Part shown: positions 29,241-41,358 of the stretch, in pieces
Numbering within the stretch: position 1 is the stretch's first letter
Layout: every line of letters starts with the position of its first letter
Translations under genes and position numbers: made by a program
The notes under the pieces: model-generated
Database searches by the model: none
The model's input: the letters and a program-made list of their open reading frames with translations, nothing else
Told to the model about the DNA's origin: nothing
Assembly (NCBI GenBank): GCA_023412805.1
Contig: JAEZRM010000154.1
Span: 1-64,000 of the forward strand
Length of the DNA stretch: 64,000 nt
DNA from: Pseudomonadota bacterium
Lineage (GTDB): Bacteria; Pseudomonadota; Alphaproteobacteria; Rhizobiales; Hyphomicrobiaceae
Direction of reading: 5' to 3'

Positions 29241-29546
29241 ATGCTCATGCGGCGGCTGCTTTTCTCGACCGGCAATATCTTTCTCTCGCTCGTGCTCGGC
29301 GCGATCGCGTTCGGCTTCGTGTTCCTCAAGTATCCCGACACGATGAACCAGATCCTCGACGCGGCCAGTGGTCTCAAGACCTGGCTGATCACGCGAGGAC
29401 TATCGCCCGAGTACAACAACTGGATCCGTGTGCTGCTGGAGGAGCGCCAGCTCGCCTTCATGGGCTTCACGATCGTCGCCCGCATCGCCCTCTCGATCGT
29501 GACCGGCACGCTCACCTGGGTCTGGGACACCGTGCGCGGTAACTAA
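29241..29546 (+). CDS. Small two-span membrane protein of unknown function
   Basis: This 101-residue protein has two hydrophobic segments, about 5-28 (LLFSTGNIFLSLVLGAIAFG) and about 75-95 (FTIVARIALSIVTGTLTWVW). Between them is an amphipathic stretch containing YNNWIRVLLEERQLAFM. No known domain is recognised. GGGGGG lies 5 nt before the ATG at 29241, which makes it preferable to the upstream GTG at 29223. It lies between gyrB and the aldolase and may be transcribed alone. Confidence 0.7.
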   Translation: MLMRRLLFSTGNIFLSLVLGAIAFGFVFLKYPDTMNQILDAASGLKTWLITRGLSPEYNNWIRVLLEERQLAFMGFTIVARIALSIVTGTLTWVWDTVRGN

Positions 29547-29676
29547 GCCCCGTGACCGACGCAGCCGCGTAGCCGCCTATGCGATTCTCGCCGAGCCAAG
29601 CCATGCGCCGGCCGCTATATTGGCGCGCATGGCGCGGTTCGCGCCCTCCGAATAACTCCCTGGGAAGGAAACCTCG

Positions 29677-30465
29677 ATGCGCAAGAATGAGCTCAAGAAG
29701 GCCATTGCGGCCGGAACAAAGGCCCTGAATGGCTGGCTCGCCATTCCCAATTCATACTCAGCCGAGATCATGGCGCATCAGGGGTGGGAGGCCGTGACCA
29801 TCGACCTCCAGCACGGCGCCGTCGACTATCAGGCCGCAGTCGGCATGATGCAGGCAATCTCGACCACGAACGCCGTGCCCATGGCGCGCGTGCCGTGGAA
29901 CGAGCCCGGCATCATCATGAAGATGCTCGACGCGGGCGCCTACGGCATCATCTGCCCGATGATCAATAACAAGGCCGAGGCCGAGCAGTTCGTCTCGGCG
30001 GGCCGCTATCCGCCGATCGGTGGCCGCTCGATGGGGCCGAACCGCGCTGTGCAATACGGCGGCGCCGACTACTGGCAGGGTGCCAACGAGGAAGTCCTGC
30101 TGCTCGCCATGATCGAGACGCGCGACGGCCTCAAGAACCTCGACGAGATCCTGAGCGTGAAGGGCCTCAGCGGCGTGTATGTCGGCCCCTCGGATCTCTC
30201 CATGGCGCATGGCAAGCCGCCGACGCTCGATCCGTCGGACCCGGAGGTCGTCGAGGCCATCAAGCTCATCGCGAAGAAGACAGCCGAAAAGGGCCTTATC
30301 GCCGGCGTGCACACGGACGGGCCGCAGACGGCGCTGAAGCGCTTCGAGCAGGGCTTCCATTTCTGCACTATCCTCAATGACGCGCGGCTGCTCGCCGTTG
30401 CGGCGGCGCAGGCCATCAAGGATGTGCGTGGCGGCGGCGAAGTCGCGAAGCCGAAGACGTACTGA
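29677..30465 (+). CDS. HpcH/HpaI family class II aldolase
   Basis: This 262-residue protein belongs to the metal-dependent HpcH/HpaI aldolase/citrate lyase-like family, whose members cleave 2-keto-4-hydroxy acids (for example 4-hydroxy-2-oxoheptanedioate or 2-dehydro-3-deoxyglucarate) to pyruvate and an aldehyde. The barrel motifs are VTIDLQHGAVDYQAAVGMMQ with the catalytic His, VPMARVPWNEPGIIMKMLDA, RSMGPNRAVQYGG, the metal ligand Glu in LLAMIETRDGLKN, and GVYVGPSDLSMAHG. GGAAGGAAA precedes the ATG. The gene appears monocistronic, with a strong terminator at 30495. The substrate is not determinable. Confidence 0.88.
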   Translation: MRKNELKKAIAAGTKALNGWLAIPNSYSAEIMAHQGWEAVTIDLQHGAVDYQAAVGMMQAISTTNAVPMARVPWNEPGIIMKMLDAGAYGIICPMINNKAEAEQFVSAGRYPPIGGRSMGPNRAVQYGGADYWQGANEEVLLLAMIETRDGLKNLDEILSVKGLSGVYVGPSDLSMAHGKPPTLDPSDPEVVEAIKLIAKKTAEKGLIAGVHTDGPQTALKRFEQGFHFCTILNDARLLAVAAAQAIKDVRGGGEVAKPKTY

Positions 30466-30494
30466 TCTTCGCGCAAACACGATGCCCAAACGAA

Positions 30495-30521
30495 ACGACC
30501 GGCCTCGTAGCCGGTCGTTTT
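30495..30521. terminator. Bidirectional Rho-independent terminator
   Basis: A perfect 9-bp stem (ACGACCGGC at 30495-30503, GCCGGTCGT at 30510-30518) is flanked by A-rich sequence on the left and TTTT on the right. It can serve both the aldolase gene and the convergent YeeE/YedE gene. Confidence 0.85.
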
Positions 30522-30544
30522 GCATTTCAGGGACAACGCGCGAT

Positions 30545-31630
30545 CTATGCTTCCGACATCAGCCAGCGCTCAAGAGCTTTCAAGCCGACGACAGCACCCG
30601 CAACGATCGCGCCGAAGGTGACGAACGATCCGAGCGCCAGCGTCGAAACGCCGGTGATGCCCTGTCCGACCGTGCAGCCGAGCGCCATGACGCCGCCGAC
30701 GCCCATCATCATGGCGCCGAGCAGCGTGCGCACGGTGTCGCCGGTATCCGAGAACGTGAGAATGCGGAAACGGCCCATGAATTTCGACGCAGAAAATGCA
30801 CCGAGCAGCGCGCCGAATACCGTCGCAACGCCGAAGCCCGGCATTGGCGCAGCCGTGTAGCGCTGCAGCCATTCGAGCGCGTCGCCGCTCGGACGGACAT
30901 ACGTGAGCGAGATGGGCTGTGTCGGTCGGTCGGCCATATCGTCGAAGGCGAGGCCGGTCAGCGCCCAGCCCGCGATCACGCAAAGGCCAACGCCGATACC
31001 CGACCAGACATGCGCGGGCGACGAGCGGAACTCGGCATCCTTGAAGCAGTAAGCGAGGCCAGCGAGGACAATCACCCACGACGCGAAGATGCGTCCGAAG
31101 CCCGCGGAAAGCGCGAGCCCACGATCCACAAGATCACCGATACCTTGCGTTGCCATCGGCAGACTGAAGCTCGTCGCCTGCTCGATCGCTGCACGTACGG
31201 GGCCGATGAGGCCACCGATAGCCATGTAGGCGAAGATGCCGACGATCACGAGCGTCAGCAGCGAGCGCAGGTCGCCCGCGCCCGCGCGTGCGAGGTTTCG
31301 GCTCGGGCATCCACCCGCGAAGACCATGCCGAACCCGAAGATCAACCCGCCGACGACATAGCCGAACCAGTTGAAGCTAGCGGCGAGATACATCGACTTC
31401 GTCAGATCGACCACGCCGAGCCAGTGCAATGTCTGCGCGCCCGCGAGCGCGACGATACCCGCCAGCACCCAGGCGCGGAAGCGGCGCCAGTCGCCAAGGT
31501 TCACGATGTCGGAGACCGAGCCCATGGTGCAGAAGTTCGTCCGGAAGACGAGCGCACCAAATACGAAGCCGATGGCGAGGCCGCCAACCGCCAGCCAGAA
31601 CGGGCCGTTTTCGACGATCGCTTCCCGCAT
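30545..31630 (-). CDS. YeeE/YedE family sulfur (thiosulfate-type) transporter
   Basis: The 361-residue membrane protein has about ten hydrophobic segments and the family's conserved cysteines: NFCTMGSVSDI near residue 33, MVFAGGCPSRNLARAGAGD, and MALGCTVGQGITGVS. Family members such as TsuA take up thiosulfate through a Cys relay; others handle other sulfur species or selenium. The ATG at 31630 has GGAGG 5 nt upstream. The GTG at 31636 overlaps that site and was rejected. A 20-bp inverted repeat at 31663, 33 nt upstream, resembles sulfide-sensor operators, suggesting induction by reactive sulfur (inference). Confidence 0.87.
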   Translation of the reverse strand: MREAIVENGPFWLAVGGLAIGFVFGALVFRTNFCTMGSVSDIVNLGDWRRFRAWVLAGIVALAGAQTLHWLGVVDLTKSMYLAASFNWFGYVVGGLIFGFGMVFAGGCPSRNLARAGAGDLRSLLTLVIVGIFAYMAIGGLIGPVRAAIEQATSFSLPMATQGIGDLVDRGLALSAGFGRIFASWVIVLAGLAYCFKDAEFRSSPAHVWSGIGVGLCVIAGWALTGLAFDDMADRPTQPISLTYVRPSGDALEWLQRYTAAPMPGFGVATVFGALLGAFSASKFMGRFRILTFSDTGDTVRTLLGAMMMGVGGVMALGCTVGQGITGVSTLALGSFVTFGAIVAGAVVGLKALERWLMSEA

Positions 31631-31662
31631 GTTCACCTCCCCGGCGCGATGATCACACCAGA

Positions 31663-31682
31663 ATATTCGAAAATGTGAATAT
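31663..31682. promoter_or_regulatory. Candidate SqrR/BigR-type operator upstream of the YeeE/YedE gene
   Basis: ATATTC and GAATAT are arranged as a perfect inverted repeat with an 8-nt spacer in an AT-rich stretch that stands out from the surrounding GC-rich DNA. The ATTC-N8-GAAT spacing is what I recall for ArsR-family persulfide sensors (SqrR, BigR, YgaV). No such regulator gene is in the window. Confidence 0.5.
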
Positions 31683-31717
31683 ACGAGCTGATAGACGCAC
31701 GCAAGCGGTGCAGCGCG

Positions 31718-35224
<3,507 letters not shown>

Positions 35225-35269
35225 AGCGGTGGATCGGTCTTCGCTCGCACGCTTTATACGAAAATGCGC

Positions 35270-36085
35270 TCAACGCGGTACGGATACCGGTGTCGCGGCC
35301 ATCGCGGGGCCCGAGATCAATGGATCGATGATCGCCTGAAGCTCGGCCAGATCCAGCGTCTTCTTCACGAGCCTGCCGTTGATGAAGAAATTCGGCGTCC
35401 CGATCACCCCAAGCTCCCGACCGCGGTCTTTGACTTGGTTCAGCGCGCCGATCATGCCTTGATTCTGGCGGCAACTGTCAAATTGTGCGGCCGTCAAGCC
35501 AACACCTTGTGCAACCTTCAGGATCGGCTCGATCCGCACTTCCTGGGAAACCCACTGCGCCTGCGTAGAAAGATAGCGCCCGTACAGCTCAAGGTAGCGG
35601 TCCATGGGCGCGCAGCGTAGCGCAATGGTCGCCATGCCGCTGGTTTTCCCGATCGGGAACTCGCGAATCATGAAGCGGACCTTCCCGCGGTCGATGTAAT
35701 CACGCTTTAGGATCGGGAAAACCTCGGCCTGAAAACGTCGGCAGAAGGGGCAGGTCAGGGAGGCGTACTTGATGATCGTGACCGGGGCGTCCTGGTTCCC
35801 GATCGAAAACTCCGGCAGCGGGCCGGGTCGCATGACCTCGGCGAGCGTCGGGTTCTCGATGACCTGACGCATCGGCACCGACGTCACGGGGCTATCGGAG
35901 AAAGGATCGAAGGCAGGGGCCTTTGGCTGCGCCGATACGCCGACCGCCGCAGTCTGCTGCGTCATGCCCACGGGACGCGAGGGATCGAGCGTGCTGATCG
36001 CATCCCCCGAGCACCCCGCGAGCGCGAGGGTTGCGCCGAGCAGGACGAGGCGCGTCGTTGCCCTCGCCCATGATGCGCGTGACAT
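35270..36085 (-). CDS. DsbA-family thioredoxin-fold lipoprotein
   Basis: This 271-residue thioredoxin-fold protein carries a lipoprotein signal: LVLLGATLALAGC with lipidated Cys at about residue 25. The DsbA-type core has the active site SLTCPFCRRFQAEVFP (CPFC), FMIREFPIGKTSGMATIALR, and the cis-Pro loop GVIGTPNFFINGRLV. It would act as a membrane-tethered periplasmic thiol oxidoreductase. The ATG at 36085 was preferred over one 10 codons upstream because it begins the lipoprotein signal directly. It sits between a second DsbA-like gene (36 nt upstream) and smc. Confidence 0.88.
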   Translation of the reverse strand: MSRASWARATTRLVLLGATLALAGCSGDAISTLDPSRPVGMTQQTAAVGVSAQPKAPAFDPFSDSPVTSVPMRQVIENPTLAEVMRPGPLPEFSIGNQDAPVTIIKYASLTCPFCRRFQAEVFPILKRDYIDRGKVRFMIREFPIGKTSGMATIALRCAPMDRYLELYGRYLSTQAQWVSQEVRIEPILKVAQGVGLTAAQFDSCRQNQGMIGALNQVKDRGRELGVIGTPNFFINGRLVKKTLDLAELQAIIDPLISGPAMAATPVSVPR

Positions 36086-36121
36086 CAACGTCCCGGCTCC
36101 CAGGCGGGCGCGCACGGCGTA

Positions 36122-36820
36122 TCAGCCGCCGAGGAACGGCGCGAGCGCCTGATCGAACGACTCGATCGTGTCGGACCGACCGCGCAGCCGCTTACCGTTG
36201 ATGAAGAAGGTCGGCGTCGCGTTGACGCCGAACTCATCGCTCGCGCGCTGGCGGGCGGAGATCATGTGGTCGAGCGTCGCGTTATCCTTCAGGCACGTGT
36301 CGAAACGCTCCTGGGTGAAGCCGGCCTGCTGCGCGATCTTGAAGAGCTCCGGCACAGGGTTGCCGCGGACGAACGCCCACTTGTCCTGCGTCTTGAAGAG
36401 AGCGCCGATCATGGCCTGGGTTGCATCACCGCCGGCGCACCGGGCCAGCATCGAGGCGGCCGCGGCGAGATTGTCGAGCGGGAACTCGCGCATGATGAAC
36501 CGCACTTTGCCGGTGTCGATGTATTTCTCTTTGAGCGCCGGGTAGACGTTGTTGTGGAAGTTGGCGCAGTGCCCGCACGTCATCGACGCGTACTCGACGA
36601 TCGTGACGGGCGCATCGGCCTTGCCGACCGCCAGCTCGGGCAGCGGGCCGGGCTTCATCAGCGCCTCGACCGAAACCTCGTCCGGACCGGCCCCGCGCCG
36701 CTGAGCAAACGCCGGCGTCAAGCCCGCTGCCGTCGCGAGCGCGGCGGCACTGGTCGCGCCAATGAGGAACGCGCGCCGATGCAGGCTGCGTGCGAACAGG
36801 GAAAATGGCGTCGCCGTCAC
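36122..36820 (-). CDS. DsbA-family thiol oxidoreductase with Tat-like signal
   Basis: This 232-residue DsbA-like protein has the active site ASMTCGHCANFHNNVYP (CGHC) and the cis-Pro loop GVNATPTFFINGKRL. The leader contains HRRAFLIGATSAAALATAAG, a twin-arginine-like motif ahead of a hydrophobic core and an AFA cleavage site, suggesting Tat or Sec export. AAGGAG lies 6 nt before the GTG at 36820, which decides the start; a longer reading from the GTG at 36835 would include that site. It is close to the lipoprotein paralog at 35270, and the pair precedes smc. Confidence 0.87.
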   Translation of the reverse strand: MTATPFSLFARSLHRRAFLIGATSAAALATAAGLTPAFAQRRGAGPDEVSVEALMKPGPLPELAVGKADAPVTIVEYASMTCGHCANFHNNVYPALKEKYIDTGKVRFIMREFPLDNLAAAASMLARCAGGDATQAMIGALFKTQDKWAFVRGNPVPELFKIAQQAGFTQERFDTCLKDNATLDHMISARQRASDEFGVNATPTFFINGKRLRGRSDTIESFDQALAPFLGG

Positions 36821-37094
36821 GTCGATCTCCTTCACGGCCTAAAGCGACCCAGCCGCGCGTCCCTACGGGAAGACAAGCCGGATCCAGCGTTATTGGGCCG
36901 AAGCAATACGGCATTTCGGCGCCCGATGCCAATTGAACTGGTCGTGAGCCCGCGCCCGTAAAGCCGCAGGGGCAGCCGTTCGCGCCATAAACAAATGAAT
37001 GCGAAAAAGCGCCCACTGTCCGGCGTGGCGGACGCTCAAATGCGGCAGCACCGGGGCCCGAAGCCCCGGCAGCGCCTTTCGTCGTACACCAACG

Positions 37095-37544
37095 TCAGAT
37101 GCTGGCGCTGATGCCAGCGCCCGAACCATTCGCGTGAACGGCGTATGCCGGCTCGACAGCCACGGCCGGGATATCGAAGCCCTGGAACGTGCGATCGAAC
37201 TCGAAGTAGTTGCAGATCAGCTCCTCACCCGGATGGATATCGGCGATAGCGTAGCCAACATCCGGCCGCGTGAAGTCCGTATTCGGGCTCAGGCTGTGGT
37301 TCATGAACCGGCCATTGTCGAGCTCGAGCACGACGAAGCCATCCCGCTCCATGTGCGGATAACCGTAGCGGTCGAAGTAGTCCCGTACATTCTGCGGAAA
37401 TGTAGCGACCTCTTCCTCGGTGAAGACCTTGTCGAAGCGCTCGTCGAGCGCCCAGATCGGTGTCCCCGCGGAGATGAAGTCCACTGCAAACACGCCAACG
37501 CCTTCGATCGCGCTGGCACGCACGGACGTAGCGACGAGCATCAT
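37095..37544 (-). CDS. SET-domain protein (putative lysine methyltransferase)
   Basis: The 149-residue protein is essentially a single SET domain: VRASAIEGVGVFAVDFISAG at the N-terminus, FMNHSLSPNT with the NHS motif that binds SAM, and ADIHPGEELICNYFEFD with the GEEL.CNY catalytic Tyr motif. SET domains methylate lysines. In bacteria they are sporadic and targets are mostly unknown. No pre-SET or post-SET zinc region is present. GGAG lies 9 nt before the first of two adjacent ATGs. The gene is isolated. Confidence 0.85.
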   Translation of the reverse strand: MMLVATSVRASAIEGVGVFAVDFISAGTPIWALDERFDKVFTEEEVATFPQNVRDYFDRYGYPHMERDGFVVLELDNGRFMNHSLSPNTDFTRPDVGYAIADIHPGEELICNYFEFDRTFQGFDIPAVAVEPAYAVHANGSGAGISASI

Positions 37545-37958
37545 GATACTTGTCTCCAGCTATTCAGCATTTTCGAGAGAAAAAGTGAGGTGATCGAGGG
37601 CAAGGTGCACTTGGCCCCGTAGTGCGAGCATTCTGTCCTGGCGGACATGCGTAGGTAGTCTCCAGTCACCACCCCGCGCACTGTCTCGCGGATCATGATG
37701 GACGCGCAGTCTTGGAGGAGAGCAATCGCCCGAGAGGCTCCGAACGGGCCGCTTCCTTGCGGAGCCACGTCCATCTCCCCCCGAACCCGGAACTTGCTAG
37801 GCCCCGATGCGCGGAGCTTGTAGAGCGGCCGTAGCGCATGTCAAATCCCATTTTGTACGGTCTGTGAAACTGTCACCAACTTGCTACAAGCGGCCTTGGT
37901 CGAATTGGTTCCGATACAGCCGGAACAACGCGGAGCACGAGGACGCCGACCGGTGACG
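37545..37958. other. 414-bp intergenic region between the SET gene and lpxK, no gene seen
   Basis: The genes on either side are divergent, so both promoters should lie here. Short frames are open on both strands, but none has a ribosome site or recognisable sequence. No tRNA or structured RNA is apparent by eye. Confidence 0.5.
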
Positions 37959-39032
37959 ATGCGCGAGCCAACATGGTGGTACGAGACGAAGCCAGGCATC
38001 GTGCCGCGCCTGCTCGCGCCTGCGGCTACCCTGTTGGGCGGGATGGTGCGCCGACGCTTCGCGCGGACCACGCCGTACCGCGCGCCCGTCACCGTCATCT
38101 GCATCGGTAACTTCACAGCAGGCGGAACAGGCAAGACGCCGCTCGCGCTCGCCGTCGCCGACCTCGTCGGCGGCCTGGGGCTGAGCAGCGCCTTCCTCTC
38201 GCGCGGCTACGGCGGCCGCGTGTCACGCCCGCACTGGGTCCATCCCGAGCGTGACCGCGCAGGAGATGTCGGGGACGAACCGCTGCTGCTTGCAGCCGCG
38301 CGTCCGACGCTGATCAGCCGTGATCGAGCCGCGGGCGCCCGCGCGATTGCAGCAGAGGCCAGCGCCGCTTCCGGCACCCGTCCCGCCGCCGATGTCATCA
38401 TCATGGACGACGGTTTGCAGAACCCCGGCCTGGCGAAGGATCTCACCATCGCCATCGTCGATGGCGCGCGCGGGGTCGGCAACGGCCGGGTGATGCCGGC
38501 CGGCCCGCTGCGGGCGCCGCTCGACTTTCAGCTCGGTCTCGTGGACGCGATCGTCGTCAACCGCGGCACCGGTACGGGGATGCAGGAGGGTCAGAGCGAT
38601 TTCGCGGCCAACCTGCGCCACGAGTTCGAAGGCCCCGTGCTCGAAGCGCAGATCATCCCAGCGGACGCCTCGGCCTGGCTTTCCGCCGGACCGGTTGTCG
38701 CCTTCGCCGGCATCGGCGTGCCGGAGCGCTTCTTCGCGACGCTCGCCGCGATCGGCGCCCGCACTGTCGCGACACGCACTTTTCCCGATCACCACGCCTT
38801 CACGCCGGCCGATGCCGCCGGCCTTCTCGAACTCGCCCGCACGCACGGGGCGATGCTCGTCACGACGGAGAAGGATCGCGCGCGTCTCGCCGGTGGCGCC
38901 GGTCCTCTGGCCGATCTCCATGCGCAGGCGCGCACCCTGCCGATACGGCTCACGTTCGACGCCCGCGACGAGGGTCGCCTCGCCGCCATCATCGAAGGCG
39001 CCGTTGTCCGGCGCGGGCCGAGGGGGCGTTAA
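37959..39032 (+). CDS. lpxK: Tetraacyldisaccharide 4'-kinase (lipid A)
   Basis: This 357-residue inner-membrane-associated kinase phosphorylates the 4' position of the lipid A disaccharide. Walker A is in CIGNFTAGGTGKTPLALAVA, followed by FLSRGYGGRVSRPHWV, DEPLLLAAARPTLISRDRAA and MDDGLQNPGLAKDLTIAIVD. The C-terminal part has FAGIGVPERFFATL, FPDHHAFTPADA and VTTEKDRARL. The WWYETKPG N-terminus agrees with the ATG at 37959. Its usual alphaproteobacterial neighbour waaA is not adjacent. It confirms a Gram-negative host with lipid A. Confidence 0.95.
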   Translation: MREPTWWYETKPGIVPRLLAPAATLLGGMVRRRFARTTPYRAPVTVICIGNFTAGGTGKTPLALAVADLVGGLGLSSAFLSRGYGGRVSRPHWVHPERDRAGDVGDEPLLLAAARPTLISRDRAAGARAIAAEASAASGTRPAADVIIMDDGLQNPGLAKDLTIAIVDGARGVGNGRVMPAGPLRAPLDFQLGLVDAIVVNRGTGTGMQEGQSDFAANLRHEFEGPVLEAQIIPADASAWLSAGPVVAFAGIGVPERFFATLAAIGARTVATRTFPDHHAFTPADAAGLLELARTHGAMLVTTEKDRARLAGGAGPLADLHAQARTLPIRLTFDARDEGRLAAIIEGAVVRRGPRGR

Positions 39033-39040
39033 TCGCATCT

Positions 39041-39180
39041 CTCCTTCTCCCCGTGCTTGTCGCGCTGCAAGCGCGCCTCTGCGCGACGAGAAGGTCGGGA
39101 TGAGGGGCGGCAACTTGCGCAACGTTTGTGTATGCCGCCGCCCCTCACCCTGGCCCTCTCCCCGCACGCGGGGAGAGGGG
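39041..39180. repeat. Composite GC-rich intergenic palindromic repeat
   Basis: Between the convergent lpxK and SDR genes lies a head-to-tail pair of imperfect palindromes. The second is a perfect 12-bp inverted repeat (39154-39165 with 39168-39179, CCCTCTCCCCGC type). The first (39041-39108) has the same TTCTCCCCG and GAGAAGGTCGGGATGAGG ends. This family of intergenic repeats is common in Hyphomicrobiales genomes. It may also act as a terminator region. Confidence 0.6.
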
Positions 39181-39190
39181 GTAGTCGCCT

Positions 39191-40006
39191 CTAGCTCGGG
39201 CGTTCGAAGCCGGGGCGCGGCACCTGCCCCATGAGGATGGTGTTGGCGCCGCCATCGACAAGCAGCTCCGAGCCGCTGACGTAGGCCGCCTTGTCCGACG
39301 CGAGGAACGTCACCGCATTGGCGATGTCCTCCGGCGTACCGACCCGCCCCACTGGCACCACCCGCGAGCGCGCCTCGACGACACCCGGCACCTGATAGAA
39401 TGCCTCGCTCAGCGGCGTGCGGATGAAGCCCGGGCTGACCACATTCGAGCGCACGCCCTGAGCGCCCCACTCGACCGCGAGCTGGCGGGACAGCATGACG
39501 ACACCGGTCTTCGCCGCGCTGTAGGCGCCTGAGTACGGTTGTGGCTCACTCGCCGCGATCGAGGCGATATGAACCAGAGCGCCGCGCTTGCGCTCACGCA
39601 TGCCCTCGCCGAAGGCTTGCGCGGTTAGCAGGTAGCCCGTCAGGTTCACGGCGAGGATCGTGTTCCAGTCCGCAAGAGAGAGCTTGTCGAGCCCGCCGGG
39701 CCGCAAGATGCCCGCGTTGTTCACGAGGATGTCGACACCGCCGAGCGCAGCCTCGACCTGCGACCGGGTCGACGAGATGCTCGCCTCACTTGTCGTGTCG
39801 CACTCGACGGCGATCGCCTTGCCGCCTGTCTCGGCGATCTGGCGCGCACCGTCCTTGGCCCCCTCGATATTGATATCGAGCAGGGCAATGGCGGCACCGG
39901 CGCTCGATAGACTGTAGGCCGCCGCGCGACCGATGCCGCTCGCCGCCCCTGTCACGACAGCCACGCGGCCGCCGAGCCCCAGCCAGTCTCCATTGATCGC
40001 GCTCAT
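39191..40006 (-). CDS. SDR family oxidoreductase (classical)
   Basis: This is a 271-residue classical short-chain dehydrogenase: VVTGAASGIGRAAAYSLSSA for cofactor binding, LLDINIEG and VECDTTSE for the NAD-type acidic loop, NNAGILRPGG, and the complete catalytic set HIASIAASEPQPYSGAYSAAK (Ser, Tyr, Lys). The C-terminus has YVSGSELLVDGGANT. The substrate is unknown. The ATG at 40006 is preceded by GGGAGGAAAACCACA. It is divergent from the CoA-transferase gene at 40125, and a shared catabolic role is possible but unproven. Confidence 0.9.
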   Translation of the reverse strand: MSAINGDWLGLGGRVAVVTGAASGIGRAAAYSLSSAGAAIALLDINIEGAKDGARQIAETGGKAIAVECDTTSEASISSTRSQVEAALGGVDILVNNAGILRPGGLDKLSLADWNTILAVNLTGYLLTAQAFGEGMRERKRGALVHIASIAASEPQPYSGAYSAAKTGVVMLSRQLAVEWGAQGVRSNVVSPGFIRTPLSEAFYQVPGVVEARSRVVPVGRVGTPEDIANAVTFLASDKAAYVSGSELLVDGGANTILMGQVPRPGFERPS

Positions 40007-40124
40007 TGTGGTTTTCCTCCCGGTTGCGTGTTCTTTTCCGCAGGGTAGCCACTCTAGGCAGCACTGAACAGCACCGCTAAGCTCACCGCCAGAGGCAAAC
40101 GTCCGACAAAAAAGAAGGGCCCCA

Positions 40125-41333
40125 ATGGCGAACCCGCTTCCACTCGACGGTCTGCGCGTGCTCGACGTCAGCTCGTTCATCGCGGCACCGGCCACGGCCG
40201 TCGTACTCGGCGACTACGGCGCAGACGTCATCAAAGTGGAGCCGCCGGGCGAAGGCGATCCGCATCGCGGCAACATCCATCTCACCAGCTTTCCCAAGTC
40301 CGAGGTCAACTATCCCTGGCACCTCGATGCGCGGAACAAACGTTCGATCGCACTCGACCTCAAGAACCCGCAGGGCCGCGCCGCCCTCGACCGGCTGATC
40401 GACCAGGCCGACATCCTCATCACGAACTACCCGTTCCCCGTGCGCGCACGCCTGCGCCTCAATTACGAGGAGGTCTCGGCACGCAATCCGCGGCTCATCT
40501 ATGCGTCCTTCTCCGGTTACGGCGAGGAGGGCACCGACAAGGACCAGCCGGGTTATGACAGTAATGCCTACTTCGCGCGCTCCGGCCTTATCGATGCGCT
40601 TCACTACGAGGGACAACCTCCGGGCTTTGCCATGCCCGCCCAGGGCGACCGTCCGTCGGCCATGGCGCTGCTCTCCGCCATTCTCATCGCGCTCATCGAT
40701 CGGGCGAAGACCGGCAAGGGCACCTGGGTTGCCAGCAACCTCCTCGCCAACGGCCTGTGGTCGAACGGGGTCTACGCACAGGCGGCGCTCCTTGGATCCT
40801 ACCTGCCGAACCGACCGCCGCGCGAACGCCCGCGCTCGGCGCTCGCAAATATCTACCTGACCTCCGACGACCGCTGGCTCCAGATCAACGTCACCAACGA
40901 GACCCGCGACTTTCCCGTCATCCTGGAAATGATCGAGCGACCGGATCTTGCCGCCGACACTCGTTTCGCCGAGCGCGCGACGCGCCACGCAAACGCTGTC
41001 GCCCTGCGCGAGATACTCGATCCCATCATCCGGACACGGCCGTTCGCGCATTGGAACAGGTTCTTGAAAGCGCGCGGCGTTCCTCACTCGATCATCAGTC
41101 GCCTGCAGGATCTTCCAGCGGACACGCAGGCCGTCGCCGCGCGCGCCGTCGTCGAAACCGACACGCCGGGGATGCCGCAGACACTGGCGGCACCGTTCCA
41201 GATCGGTCGTGCTGCACCTCGCCGGCCGGGCCCTGGCCCGGAACTCGGCCAACACACAGATGTGATTCTGCGGGAGGCGGGGCTCAGCGAGAATGAGATA
41301 GCGGCCTTGAGGGCAAGTGGGGCGGCCGCATGA
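40125..41333 (+). CDS. CaiB/BaiF family CoA-transferase (class III)
   Basis: The 402-residue enzyme has the class III CoA-transferase pattern: LDGLRVLDVSSFIAAPATAV, GDYGADVIKVEPPGEGDPHR, RNKRSIALDLKNPQGRAALD and DILITNYPFPVRARL. The catalytic Asp lies in QPGYDSNAYFARSGL at about residue 145-147. Such enzymes move CoA between carboxylates or activate acids for degradation. The C-terminal HTDVILREAGLSENEIAALR is typical. The substrate is open. AAGAAGGG precedes the ATG. It lies 25 nt upstream of the metal-dependent hydrolase-like gene. Confidence 0.9.
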   Translation: MANPLPLDGLRVLDVSSFIAAPATAVVLGDYGADVIKVEPPGEGDPHRGNIHLTSFPKSEVNYPWHLDARNKRSIALDLKNPQGRAALDRLIDQADILITNYPFPVRARLRLNYEEVSARNPRLIYASFSGYGEEGTDKDQPGYDSNAYFARSGLIDALHYEGQPPGFAMPAQGDRPSAMALLSAILIALIDRAKTGKGTWVASNLLANGLWSNGVYAQAALLGSYLPNRPPRERPRSALANIYLTSDDRWLQINVTNETRDFPVILEMIERPDLAADTRFAERATRHANAVALREILDPIIRTRPFAHWNRFLKARGVPHSIISRLQDLPADTQAVAARAVVETDTPGMPQTLAAPFQIGRAAPRRPGPGPELGQHTDVILREAGLSENEIAALRASGAAA

Positions 41334-41358
41334 TGGCGTAACTGACCTGGAGGTCCGA

